NCBI GenBank assembly: GCA_041862375.1
Contig: JBGVTE010000032.1
Span: 1 to 35,277, forward strand
Direction of reading: 5' to 3'
Origin: WVZL01 sp041862375
GTDB taxonomy: Bacteria > Acidobacteriota > Aminicenantia > Aminicenantales > Aminicenantaceae
DNA: 35,277 nucleotides
The translations under genes were made by a program, and so were the position numbers. Position 1 is the stretch's first letter, and each line of letters starts with the position of its first letter. Positions 24,786-33,088 of this stretch are shown piece after piece. The notes below the pieces were generated by a model. The model saw nothing but the letters and a program-made list of their open reading frames with translations, did not search any database and was not told the DNA's origin.

Positions 24786-26825
24786 ATGGCTCAAGGAAAC
24801 ATATTAATCCTGAATAAAAGCTCCCACGAAACAGAGCTCATCCATAAATTCTGTCAGAGCATCGGAACTGTTTATTCAACCGTCAACCTGGATGAAGCTA
24901 TCTCTATTATTGAATCACAAACCTGTAATCTCGTCGTAGTGGATGCTTCCTTAGCCAGCTATGCCTCTCTCAAAGGCCTTTTTAAGAACACAACAAGTAT
25001 TGTAATCACGGGAACAAATGAAAAGCAGCTTAAGGAAATCGCCATGGAATGGCCATTAGAGCATTATGTCGACTATCAAACCATCTCTTTTGAAGCCCAG
25101 GATAACGCCGGATTGCTTCGTTCCCTTAAAATTGCTATGGAATATTCTCTGCTGAAATCCGAAGCTAAAAACCTTAAAAAATCTATGAATCTTCTTCAAA
25201 TTGAAATGAAGGAAGCATACTCGGAAGTCAAGGATATAATGAATTTCATACGGGAAAGCACCATCGCAGAACTAGAAAAACGCATAGCAATAGAAGAAAA
25301 ATATATTGGGTTCCAGAAGGAAAAACTGAAATTAGAAAAAATTTTAAGAAAAATCTATACATCCCATGACGTTACCAACTTCTTTGATGTCATCAATGAT
25401 ATCAAGAAAATCATCCAGGCTGAAGGAATTACAATCTACATCCTCGATGAAAGTAAAAAGCTCGGCAAGCATCTTAAGCCTCTTGTATGGGATGACTCTT
25501 TCCTAACCCACAAAGACTTTTCCAGTCATATCCCCATTGATAGCGCTGAAGATTTTGCCGCTTCAGTTGCGCGTTATGGTAAGGATATTAATATTCATGA
25601 GATATTTCATGACAAGAGAGTCTCAAAGAGATACATTGAACAGACCAAAAGCCCGTTAAAAAGCATCCTCTGTGTCCCTATAATGCATGATAAAGAAATC
25701 ATAGGCGTAACAGAAGTTTACAACAAAATGGTAAACGGAAAAATCAGCAAAGACGGCTTCTCCAAAGAAGACCTGGAAATTTTACACGGACTGTCTGAAC
25801 ACATATCGATTGCTATGACAAATCTCAATTTCATCCAGTATGATCCCCTTACAGGCTTACTCAGGGGCGAGGCATTTTTAGAGAAAGTAATCCAGAAAAT
25901 AAACTCAAGAAGAAAGAGGCGTCAAGAAGAAGGGTCTTTTGCTATAGTGATGGGTGATGTTGATTGGTTCAAAAATTATAACGATAGAAACGGCCATGAA
26001 GCAGGAAACAGGCTTCTTCGACAACTTGCGAAAGTGCTCAAATCATCTATTCGCGAAGAAGACTTACTCTGCCGTTATGGAGGTGAAGAGTTTTTATTCT
26101 GTCTTTCCGGGATAATGAATACAGAAGAAGCATGCCATTTAACTGAAAGAATTCGGAAAAATGTAGAGGAACGCTACTTTGAATACCAGGAATTTCAGCC
26201 TAGAAACAATTTAACCATGAGCTTTGGGGCAACTCTCATCCCAGAGAGCAGGCTCAACAATACTTCGTTCATAACCAGGGATGAATTAATAAAAATAATT
26301 GACCAAGCAGACCTAGCCCTCGCAGAAGCAAAGGGGAAAAAATCTGTATCATTAAAGCCTCATGATAGGGGGAAGAAAGTTGTAACAAAAAACAAAGTTT
26401 GTGCATATTATGGGAGTTATGAGCAGGAAAAAAGCATGCCTGAGACCATAAGGCCATACCAAGAAAATATTTTCGAGGAAAAGAGAAAATTCAAACGATT
26501 TTACACCTCTACTCTTCTCATGTATAAAGAGGACGGCTCTCACCGAGTGACGAAGACGATAAATTTGAGTCTGGGAGGAGCTAAAATTATCTCTGATACT
26601 GAATTTTTTGTGACTCAGAACCTTGACCTCATACTCATCCTCGGCAAAAAAGCAACTCACTTCAAGGGAGAGGTAGTATATGCTGGTATAGCTCCTGACG
26701 AATCTTCACAATATTACATAGGAATAAAATTTAAGGACACATCATTTTCTGATATGAAGATTTTACAAGATTTTTTCCATTCTCTCTCAGATTATCGCAA
26801 TAAGGAAATGAGGTTTGAGTTTTAG
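24786..26825 (+). CDS. Receiver-like / GAF / GGDEF / PilZ diguanylate cyclase
   Basis: About 679 residues. Residues 1-120 are a degenerate receiver-like domain: LVVVDASLA keeps one Asp but the acidic pair is lost. A coiled coil (about 122-190) leads to a GAF domain (about 195-350, ending ISIAMTNLNFIQYDPLTG). The GGDEF domain has MGDVDWFK metal-binding Asp residues, an intact RYGGEEF active site (about 430-436) and an inhibitory-site RxxD (REED) five residues before it, so active, feedback-inhibited c-di-GMP synthesis is predicted. The C-terminal PilZ domain has RKFKR and NLSLGG, the c-di-GMP contact motifs. Making and sensing the messenger in one chain is notable. The ATG at 24786 was chosen over TTG at 24777; neither has a good ribosome site. 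The nucleotidyltransferase gene follows after 19 bp. Confidence 0.9.
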   Translation: MAQGNILILNKSSHETELIHKFCQSIGTVYSTVNLDEAISIIESQTCNLVVVDASLASYASLKGLFKNTTSIVITGTNEKQLKEIAMEWPLEHYVDYQTISFEAQDNAGLLRSLKIAMEYSLLKSEAKNLKKSMNLLQIEMKEAYSEVKDIMNFIRESTIAELEKRIAIEEKYIGFQKEKLKLEKILRKIYTSHDVTNFFDVINDIKKIIQAEGITIYILDESKKLGKHLKPLVWDDSFLTHKDFSSHIPIDSAEDFAASVARYGKDINIHEIFHDKRVSKRYIEQTKSPLKSILCVPIMHDKEIIGVTEVYNKMVNGKISKDGFSKEDLEILHGLSEHISIAMTNLNFIQYDPLTGLLRGEAFLEKVIQKINSRRKRRQEEGSFAIVMGDVDWFKNYNDRNGHEAGNRLLRQLAKVLKSSIREEDLLCRYGGEEFLFCLSGIMNTEEACHLTERIRKNVEERYFEYQEFQPRNNLTMSFGATLIPESRLNNTSFITRDELIKIIDQADLALAEAKGKKSVSLKPHDRGKKVVTKNKVCAYYGSYEQEKSMPETIRPYQENIFEEKRKFKRFYTSTLLMYKEDGSHRVTKTINLSLGGAKIISDTEFFVTQNLDLILILGKKATHFKGEVVYAGIAPDESSQYYIGIKFKDTSFSDMKILQDFFHSLSDYRNKEMRFEF

Positions 26826-26844
26826 AGCATTAAATTAGACATAA

Positions 26845-28041
26845 ATGCCTCTCCCTGCTACAACTCCAATGATTAACAAACTCATAGTTCTCTGCTCGCG
26901 CCTCAACTTCAGTCCTCAAGATTCGTCTAAAATCGAATATCTTTTGGAATCGGACTCGAACTGGGAACAAATAATAAAAAAAGCAGCCAAAGAAGGAGTC
27001 GCTCCCCTCTTATATCACAATTTAAAGAAGTACCGAGGTGAAATCCCCGTATTCGCAATGGAACAGCTTAAAAGAAAGTATCAAATAAGTACAGCTCGAA
27101 ACACATATATATATAAGAATTTAAAGGCCCCGCTTCAAGCAATCAAAGACTCCAATTTAAGGGTAGCAATAACGAAAGGAACACGCCTGGCAGTAACTCT
27201 GTATCAAGATATCGGACTCAGGCCGTTCATGGATGTGGATTTAATCGCGCACTTCTCGGACTGGCAGAATCTCCGAGAAATATTAAAGGATCTGAGCTTT
27301 ACTCACAATCCTTATGGAGAATACATATCAAAACATGACCAGGAAAGATATGATTGGACCTGCTACAATTATTTCAGAAAAGACAATCTGTTAATTGATA
27401 TCCATTTTGACCCTTTTGATCTAAGGCTGCCAGCAAAAAACATCGAAAAATTCTGGGAATCGGCTCGAAAAGAAAATATTTCAGGTATCGAGAGCTATGT
27501 TTTTTCACCAGAGTATGAATTCTGCAAGCTCTGCGTTCATACTCAAAAGCATTCATATCATCCTCTAATATGGCTGACTGATATTGCTGAGTTTTCTTCG
27601 CGAGGGGGACTAGACTGGAATCAAACATTGAGAATCTGTCGGGAAGAAGAAATTTTCGCTCCTGTTTATTACGGTCTGCATATAGTTAACCGCCTCTGGC
27701 CCGGGACATTTTCAAATAATACGATAAATACATTTAAAGTAGGGATTCTCAAACAAAAATTACTCGAGTTTTTTTGGCCCGAAGAAAAAGTGTTGTCACG
27801 AAATACTTCTTTAAAAGTTCCCTTCCATACTCCAACAATCTTTCCTCTCTTGTCGCGTAAGAGGATTTTATTCAAATTGAAAACACTCTTTCATATTTTC
27901 TTCCCTCATCAAGACTGGGTGGCTCACTTCTACGAAATTCCGCCCAATTCGATCAAGATGCTACTTCACTATGCAGGCCGCTTCCTCAGACTCATATCAG
28001 TCTTCTCTAAGTTTTTATTCAGAATCAAAGGAAATCTATGA
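26845..28041 (+). CDS. NTP_transf_5-like nucleotidyltransferase
   Basis: A 398-residue protein of the putative nucleotidyltransferase family PF14907. The signature is VAITKGTRLAVTLYQDIG followed by RPFMDVDLI, giving the paired catalytic aspartates Asp130 and Asp132. Later HxH-like and aromatic segments (LLIDIHFDPFD, CVHTQKHSYHPLIWLTDIAEF) are typical. Members are frequently found in lasso-peptide and PqqD/HprK-type peptide clusters, where their reaction is not well established. Here it overlaps the methyltransferase (ATGA) and faces a radical SAM/PqqD cluster. No Shine-Dalgarno sequence precedes the ATG, consistent with coupling to the GGDEF gene. Confidence 0.82.
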   Translation: MPLPATTPMINKLIVLCSRLNFSPQDSSKIEYLLESDSNWEQIIKKAAKEGVAPLLYHNLKKYRGEIPVFAMEQLKRKYQISTARNTYIYKNLKAPLQAIKDSNLRVAITKGTRLAVTLYQDIGLRPFMDVDLIAHFSDWQNLREILKDLSFTHNPYGEYISKHDQERYDWTCYNYFRKDNLLIDIHFDPFDLRLPAKNIEKFWESARKENISGIESYVFSPEYEFCKLCVHTQKHSYHPLIWLTDIAEFSSRGGLDWNQTLRICREEEIFAPVYYGLHIVNRLWPGTFSNNTINTFKVGILKQKLLEFFWPEEKVLSRNTSLKVPFHTPTIFPLLSRKRILFKLKTLFHIFFPHQDWVAHFYEIPPNSIKMLLHYAGRFLRLISVFSKFLFRIKGNL

Positions 28042-28805
28042 GCAAAAGCCCAGCCCGGAATCGCTGGAAGCTGGCTCAAGATTATCAGCTAGCGAATCAA
28101 CTCCAAAAAAAATCAATCCTGGCAGGAACCGATCTAAAGTCATTTTATCTTGCACGCTACAGTTGCACAATGGCACTTTTCGGAATGGTCTCTAAATTTA
28201 AGGAAATTACTAATACTTCAAAAATCTTGGAAGTAGGATCAGGCCCTCACGGCGTAAGCTTCTACTATCCCCAAGGGATCAAAGTAGCGCTTGATCCCCT
28301 GGCTGTGTTTTACCGCCAAGAATTTGCCTTTATTCAGGATAAAGCGAACGTCTCCCTCGTCCAGGGCAGAGGAGAGAATCTGCCATTCCCAGCCAAGAGC
28401 TTTGATGTAGTAGTGAGCGACAATGTGCTAGATCATACTGCAAATCCTCAAAAGGTTTTATCGGAAATTTACGCGGTATTAAAAGATGATGGCCTGCTTC
28501 TTTTTACAGTCAATGTCCACCACTGGTTCTACAGAGTAAGTTGTGCAGTGTTCAGGTTCCTTTTTACGCTAAAGATTGTGCTGAACTTCCCGAATTTCAA
28601 AACCCACACCTTTTTTTTCACGCCTGCAAAAATCAATCGATTGATAAGAAGAAACGGATTTAAAATTCTTTCTTCTGAAATCCCGATTCACACCGCTCTG
28701 AATAAACTCTTTGCCGCCGTGCAGATATTCTTTAAACCTTTCCGTCACGTACTGAGCACGTTTGTCTGTTCAAAGCAGATGGATGAGAAACAATCCCCCC
28801 ATTAA
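28038..28805 (+). CDS. Class I SAM-dependent methyltransferase
   Basis: A 255-residue Rossmann-fold methyltransferase. Motif I is ILEVGSGPHG (about 63-72), the acidic post-strand residue is in VALDPLA, and the UbiE-like block reads GENLPFPAKSFDVVVSDNVLDH, then VLSEIYAVLKDDGLLLFTVN. The substrate is unknown. The peptide of the neighbouring cluster, or a lipid or quinone-like molecule, are possibilities. It is translationally coupled to the nucleotidyltransferase, with AAAGGA ahead of the ATG. Its 3' end overlaps the end of the ABC transporter gene by 4 bp in convergent orientation. Confidence 0.82.
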   Translation: MSKSPARNRWKLAQDYQLANQLQKKSILAGTDLKSFYLARYSCTMALFGMVSKFKEITNTSKILEVGSGPHGVSFYYPQGIKVALDPLAVFYRQEFAFIQDKANVSLVQGRGENLPFPAKSFDVVVSDNVLDHTANPQKVLSEIYAVLKDDGLLLFTVNVHHWFYRVSCAVFRFLFTLKIVLNFPNFKTHTFFFTPAKINRLIRRNGFKILSSEIPIHTALNKLFAAVQIFFKPFRHVLSTFVCSKQMDEKQSPH

Positions 28806-30631
28806 GAGATTGGATTTTCATCTGTTATTGCCTGCTGATAGACAAACATCGAGCGGTAATAATCATTGGTCTTCAAAAGTGAACGATGAGTACCTGTTGC
28901 CACAAGCTTACTCTTATCGAGAAGCAGTATGAGGTTTGAATCCCTGATAGTAGACAGCCGGTGTGCTACCACAAACAGGGTCTTGTTCTTTATTAAGGCA
29001 GGAAGTGAGTGAAAGATTGATTCTTCTGTAAGGCTGTCCAGAGCAGAAGTCGGCTCATCCAGCACGAGGATATCCGGATTCTTGACTAATGCTCGTGCAA
29101 TTGATAAGCGCTGTTTCTGGCCCTCGGAAAGATTTACTCCCTTCTCACCTACTTTACTCTCATAATCCTCTTTCAAGCTGCTGATAAATTCATGAATACC
29201 TGCCACTTTCGCGGCACGAATGATCTCTTCTCTACCTGCCCTGGGATTTCCGTACCTGATGTTTTCCAAAATAGTACCAGATAAAAGTAGAGTACTCTGA
29301 GAAACATACCCGATTCTTCGCCGCAGGGAGCCAAGCTCAAACTCTGATGCTGGTTGGCCATCTAGGTAGATCTCACCCGAAGTGGGTTTGTAGAAACGAA
29401 GGACAAGGCTTAAAAGAGTTGTCTTACCCACCCCGCTCGGTCCGACAATAGCTACATGTTCTCCAGGCTGGATATGAAAGGAAATATCCTTGAGAACAGG
29501 TTCATCCTTATCATAGGAAAAAGATACATTTTTGAACTCAATATCTCCTTTTAACTTCCTAACCGATTTCCCTGTGCCCAGATTCTCTTCCGGGACGATG
29601 TCAAAGAGGGCAGAGACACGTTGTAGTGCTGCTCTTGCTTCCTGTAGTTGAAAATTTGCAAAAGCAAGAAATTGCGCTGGACCGAAAACATATCCCAGGT
29701 AAGCTTGAAAGGCCAGCAAAGAACCCAAACTCCATTGACCATTAATTATCCAGTAAGCCCCTACGCCCAGGACCACAACACGGGCAATAGCGGGCATGGC
29801 ACTCACAAATATGTTTGCGAATGAACTTACTGTCGACTGCTCCAGTGAAATTCTAAAGGCAGCCTTTAAATCGGAAATTATACGTCCTACCATTAGATCT
29901 TCTGAGGAAAAAGCCTTAATCAGAGAAGCGGAAGAAAGAGACTCCTGGACAGAACTTGAGACATTGGCTTGCGTTTCCATACTCTGATGACTTAAAACAT
30001 GAAGCTTGTCAGAAAAATAGTGAACACACAAAAAAAGACCGGGAAGAACAGCAACAACACCCAGAGCAAGTCTCCACTCCAGGTAAAACAGCAATCCAAC
30101 TCCGCCTACAAATCGCACAGAATTCGTGAGTAAGTAAACAACGGTTCCAGAGAAGAGCCAGCGCAGGCCCTGCACATCATGAGAAAGACGGGACATGAGA
30201 TAGCCGGTCTGATTCTTATCAAAAAATGATTTGGGAAACCGCAAGACATGATCGAACAGACCATGCTGAATTTCTACGATTACCCTCTGTTCAAAACGGG
30301 CACAGTAGAACTCCTGTAAAAGCTTAATAAGCTTTTCACTCAAAGAAATTCCGACAAGAAGAAGCAGGGCACCAGCTAAAAAATGAAGTTGACGGCCCAG
30401 GATGACATCATCAATAAGATAGCGGGTAATTAGAGGTTGGGGGAATCCAAATATGGTGGCAATGATGATAAGAATGGAGGCGAGAATAGCCTTTTTCCAG
30501 TGTCGCGTAATAAAGGGCCACAGGTTCTTCAAGCCGGCCTTCAAACCCGAGTATTCTTCCGGAGCAGTGATTCGGTCCTTCTGCAGCTTCCGGGAAAGCC
30601 CCCGCTTCAGATACATAAACCAACTATCCAT
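28802..30631 (-). CDS. ABC exporter (fused membrane and ATPase domains)
   Basis: About 609 residues in one chain. Six membrane helices lie roughly at residues 40-300 (ILIIIATIFGFPQPLITRYL and later). They are followed by an ATPase domain with Walker A GPSGVGKTT, Q-loop YVSQSTLLLSGTI, signature NLSEGQKQR, Walker B ILVLDEPTSALD and the H-loop His in VVAHRLSTI. There is no N-terminal C39 peptidase, so leader removal must be done elsewhere, for example by the S26 peptidase. It lies last in the minus-strand peptide cluster, 200 bp after the candidate precursor and behind a possible terminator. The start at 30631 is uncertain: no strong ribosome site is present, and ATG codons at 30700 and 30616 are alternatives. 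Confidence 0.88.
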   Translation of the reverse strand: MDSWFMYLKRGLSRKLQKDRITAPEEYSGLKAGLKNLWPFITRHWKKAILASILIIIATIFGFPQPLITRYLIDDVILGRQLHFLAGALLLLVGISLSEKLIKLLQEFYCARFEQRVIVEIQHGLFDHVLRFPKSFFDKNQTGYLMSRLSHDVQGLRWLFSGTVVYLLTNSVRFVGGVGLLFYLEWRLALGVVAVLPGLFLCVHYFSDKLHVLSHQSMETQANVSSSVQESLSSASLIKAFSSEDLMVGRIISDLKAAFRISLEQSTVSSFANIFVSAMPAIARVVVLGVGAYWIINGQWSLGSLLAFQAYLGYVFGPAQFLAFANFQLQEARAALQRVSALFDIVPEENLGTGKSVRKLKGDIEFKNVSFSYDKDEPVLKDISFHIQPGEHVAIVGPSGVGKTTLLSLVLRFYKPTSGEIYLDGQPASEFELGSLRRRIGYVSQSTLLLSGTILENIRYGNPRAGREEIIRAAKVAGIHEFISSLKEDYESKVGEKGVNLSEGQKQRLSIARALVKNPDILVLDEPTSALDSLTEESIFHSLPALIKNKTLFVVAHRLSTIRDSNLILLLDKSKLVATGTHRSLLKTNDYYRSMFVYQQAITDENPIS

Positions 30632-30765
30632 AGTATTTAGCCTGGTAAATGGAAATGAAGAATATCGCCTATTTGAATGGCAGTATACAATAAAAGGCAA
30701 GCAGGTGAATAGTTGCTATGAAAAAAAATATTACGTGCTTTAAAAACGTTTATGCCCGGATGGCG

Positions 30766-30803
30766 AAAAAAGGAATTTACCCTCTCAGTAATCCAAAATT
30801 CCT
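30766..30803 (-). terminator. Candidate terminator/attenuator after the precursor gene
   Basis: On the minus strand AGGAATTT pairs with AAATTCCT across a 17-nt loop and is followed by a run of six T. The stem is A+T-rich, so partial read-through to the exporter is likely. Confidence 0.45.
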
Positions 30804-30832
30804 GAGATTGAGCACCCAAAAGCTTAATATAA

Positions 30833-31012
30833 TCAGGAGAGCTTCCACTCGCTGCATTTTGATCGCGTATCGACTTTGGTACATTGAGGAAAACCCTCAG
30901 GTCCGATATCTGCTGTGTACTGTCTCTTGCAAATAATCAGTACCGACTCCTCGCTTTTTCCCCTCGTTAAAACTATAAGCTTTGGTTTCTCCCAATTTTC
31001 TTTTTTATTCAT
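30833..31012 (-). CDS. Candidate RiPP precursor peptide
   Basis: A 59-residue peptide. The leader-like N-terminus reads ENWEKPKLIVLTRGKSEESV and continues LIICK. A W-x-KPKL-x-VL-x-R...EE-x-VL-x-CK pattern resembles leaders I recall from other bacterial PqqD/radical-SAM clusters. The putative core (about 30-59) contains DIGPEGFPQC, Cys44 and Cys53, and ends with WKLS, a C-terminal serine. The ATG at 31012 has AGGGTGAT just upstream, close to the anti-Shine-Dalgarno complement; a further upstream ATG is less likely. It lies 38 bp after the second radical SAM gene and ahead of the exporter, the usual place for a precursor. The modification site and type are unknown. Confidence 0.68.
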   Translation of the reverse strand: MNKKENWEKPKLIVLTRGKSEESVLIICKRQYTADIGPEGFPQCTKVDTRSKCSEWKLS

Positions 31013-31050
31013 AGTAATCACCCTGTTTTTCCTATATATATAATAAAACA

Positions 31051-32226
31051 TTAAGTTTTTCTGTCAACCCCCTTTAGGGGTGAATAATTTGGTGTTTCTC
31101 TCACCCCCCTGCCTCCTTTCCCCAGCGATTTCGCCCTGGCATGAGCAACCTCACAGAAATACTCTATCCATTCATCCAGCTCTCCACTCTCAAGATGAGC
31201 ATGAGCCGGACACCACATACAGAGGTTTATTATCGGGCAGATCCTGCATTTATTGTAGAACGCCTTCTTCTCTGACTGCATCTTCAGAATTTCAGGGACA
31301 AAGTTGTTCCAGGCATCAGCGAGGTTTCCTCTTTTTATATCATACACACAGTCCGGATGACAGAGAGAAGAGCAGAGGCGAAAAAGGCCATCATAGCTCA
31401 CGGTGAAACTTCCGTTTCCCGCTCCACAGTTAAAGAGATGGCTGCAGGTGGAATCAGCAAACTCAGGAACCACAAGCTGCTCGCATCCTTTTTCAAGCGA
31501 TGTGAAGCGCTCCGGATCTGACTGCTCCAGAGCAACAATTTCATCAGGCGTGAGTCTCTCTGACTTTATCTCTCTGTTTCTCTTTTGATTTCGGTCAGCT
31601 CTCAGGGTCAAAAAAGGATCAAAGCGGAAGTAGTCTTTCGTCTTTTCACGACAGAAATGGACAATCTCAGGAAACTCATGAATATTGGAACGAAGAGCCA
31701 TTGCTTTAAGACGAACCTTAATTCCGCTTTCAAGCAGTAGATTAAGACCCCGCAGAAAAGCTTTAAATGAACCAGGTCTTCTGGTCACTCTCTCAAAGGT
31801 TTCTTTAGTCACTCCGTAAACTGTTACCTCTATATCCCTCGGGGGGTATTTGTTGAAAACTTTTATATGCTCCTCTGTCAGGATGGCAGCATTTGTGAAT
31901 ATCGAAACCAAGAGCCCTTTTCTCTTGAGGTAAAGATATATATCGAAAAAGTCCTCTCTCAGCAGGGGTTCCCCTCCAGTGATAAGACACCACAGGGATC
32001 CCAAGGACACAGCTTCGTCGGCTATCTTTGTAATCTCCTTAAACGATAATTCTCTCTCTTGCGCTTTTTTATCTCCGGCTGGAAGATTGATGCAGCAGTG
32101 CCTGCAGTTAAAGTTGCAGCGGGCAGTGACTTCAAGGTCGAATGAGGTGAGGATTCTCTCTTTCTTTACCTTATCCCAAATGGAAAATTCAGGCAGTGAT
32201 ACGTATGAAACAATAGATTCGCTCAT
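31051..32226 (-). CDS. Radical SAM/SPASM peptide-modifying enzyme (second)
   Basis: A 391-residue radical SAM enzyme. The CNFNCRHC motif (Cys37, 41, 44) binds the SAM-cleaving 4Fe-4S cluster, and SLWCLITGGEPLLRED is the GGEP SAM-binding strand. A C-terminal SPASM region (CGAGNGSF, then CRICPIINLCMWCP and FCEVAHARA) would hold auxiliary clusters. Enzymes of this type install thioether, C-C or other crosslinks in ribosomal peptides. It is a paralogue of the enzyme at 33089-34315, with the same Cys37/41/44 spacing and the same EVAHAxA tail. Its ATG overlaps the S26 peptidase stop (ATGA). The candidate precursor follows after 38 bp. Confidence 0.88.
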   Translation of the reverse strand: MSESIVSYVSLPEFSIWDKVKKERILTSFDLEVTARCNFNCRHCCINLPAGDKKAQERELSFKEITKIADEAVSLGSLWCLITGGEPLLREDFFDIYLYLKRKGLLVSIFTNAAILTEEHIKVFNKYPPRDIEVTVYGVTKETFERVTRRPGSFKAFLRGLNLLLESGIKVRLKAMALRSNIHEFPEIVHFCREKTKDYFRFDPFLTLRADRNQKRNREIKSERLTPDEIVALEQSDPERFTSLEKGCEQLVVPEFADSTCSHLFNCGAGNGSFTVSYDGLFRLCSSLCHPDCVYDIKRGNLADAWNNFVPEILKMQSEKKAFYNKCRICPIINLCMWCPAHAHLESGELDEWIEYFCEVAHARAKSLGKGGRGVRETPNYSPLKGVDRKT

Positions 32227-32738
32227 CGTACCCGCTTCCTTTTTAAAACCCGGGTGATTCTCACCACCGGAAGAAAGAAAGGAGAAAGAATTCCTGCGCG
32301 TATCAACAGAGCTATTATGACTCTCTCCACTCCAAGGCCAAGAAAAATCCTTTTCCCTTCTCTTTCAACTCTCTTAACGCGACCCAGAATGTTCTCTCTG
32401 GGAATAATGCCGTCTGAATCGGGTGTGTTGTCCCCTTTTATGATATAACAATCTCTCCTTTTCCCGATCATCCTGTGGACAACTATCTTCCTTGTCCGGG
32501 GATTTACATAGACGAGCACATCACCAAGGCGGGGCTTACCTCCTGATAAGGAGTCGACAGTAATCACATCGCCATCCTTTATAAAGGGAAACATACTGAA
32601 ACCTCTTGCTCGAAACCTGAAAGATGCTCCTTTCTCAAGCACTGCCTGAAGAAGTCTCGTAAGTTCCTGTCCAGGAAGCGACAGCTCCCCTCCTTTCTTC
32701 ACAAAAAGCAGAGGCTTAAGCCCTGGAGACTTTAACAA
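32223..32738 (-). CDS. S26-family peptidase, SipW/Sec11-like
   Basis: A 171-residue signal-peptidase-like protein. RARGFSMFPFIKDGD places the nucleophile at Ser48. IVVHRMIG places His88 where SipW/Sec11-type enzymes have histidine instead of the bacterial lysine. CYIIKGDNTPDSDG holds the conserved Asp103. A C-terminal hydrophobic segment (about 134-158) probably anchors it. It begins with TTG at 32738, with GAGGAG 7 nt upstream, and overlaps the PqqD-like gene by 23 bp and the second radical SAM gene by 4 bp. This tight coupling suggests a dedicated role in removing the leader or in processing during export. Confidence 0.85.
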   Translation of the reverse strand: MLKSPGLKPLLFVKKGGELSLPGQELTRLLQAVLEKGASFRFRARGFSMFPFIKDGDVITVDSLSGGKPRLGDVLVYVNPRTRKIVVHRMIGKRRDCYIIKGDNTPDSDGIIPRENILGRVKRVEREGKRIFLGLGVERVIIALLIRAGILSPFFLPVVRITRVLKRKRVR

Positions 32739-33027
32739 TCATTCTCCTCTTGAGAAGTTCTTCCATAAATCCCACTACATCCTGCTCAATCTCATCGGCA
32801 GGTGCTTTATACAGTAAAGAAAGCTCATTAACTACATCCTTTAAACTCTTTTTCTTGTCGAGTTTTTCCATTATAGCGCGTCCTGTTGCGTTCATCGTGA
32901 AGAGCTCATCCTCCAGATCTCCAATTCCTGAGACCAGAGGCACTACAATGAGCTCTCCCTCAATCTCTCTGATCACTATATCCTCAGAAGGAACATAAAC
33001 TGTCTCGAGGGAAACATTTGCCTTCAT
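32716..33027 (-). CDS. PqqD-like leader-peptide-binding protein (RRE)
   Basis: A 103-residue PqqD-family protein, the RiPP recognition element that presents a precursor's leader to modifying enzymes. Typical segments are IVIREIEGELIVVPL (beta-strands), FTMNATGRAIMEKLDKKKSLKDVV (helix pair) and IEQDVVGFMEELLKRRMIV (C-terminal helix). The start at 33027 is preferred because AAGGAGG lies 5 nt upstream; a more upstream ATG at 33048 would place that site inside the gene. It lies between the two radical SAM genes and overlaps the peptidase gene, so it probably serves both enzymes. Confidence 0.87.
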   Translation of the reverse strand: MKANVSLETVYVPSEDIVIREIEGELIVVPLVSGIGDLEDELFTMNATGRAIMEKLDKKKSLKDVVNELSLLYKAPADEIEQDVVGFMEELLKRRMIVKVSRA

Positions 33028-33088
33028 AGATTCCTCCTTTTCTTTCATAATCTATATTCTCCTTTATGAATGCAAAAAAATTGATTAT

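Noticed and set aside
26352..26660. 102-codon minus-strand frame in the GGDEF-PilZ gene
   Set aside because: Shadow of the conserved PilZ-coding strand. No ribosome site or recognisable domain.
30637..30819. Possible second small peptide between the precursor and the ABC exporter
   Set aside because: It would need a TTG start without a ribosome site, runs through the terminator-like hairpin, and shares no leader pattern with the precursor at 30833-31012.
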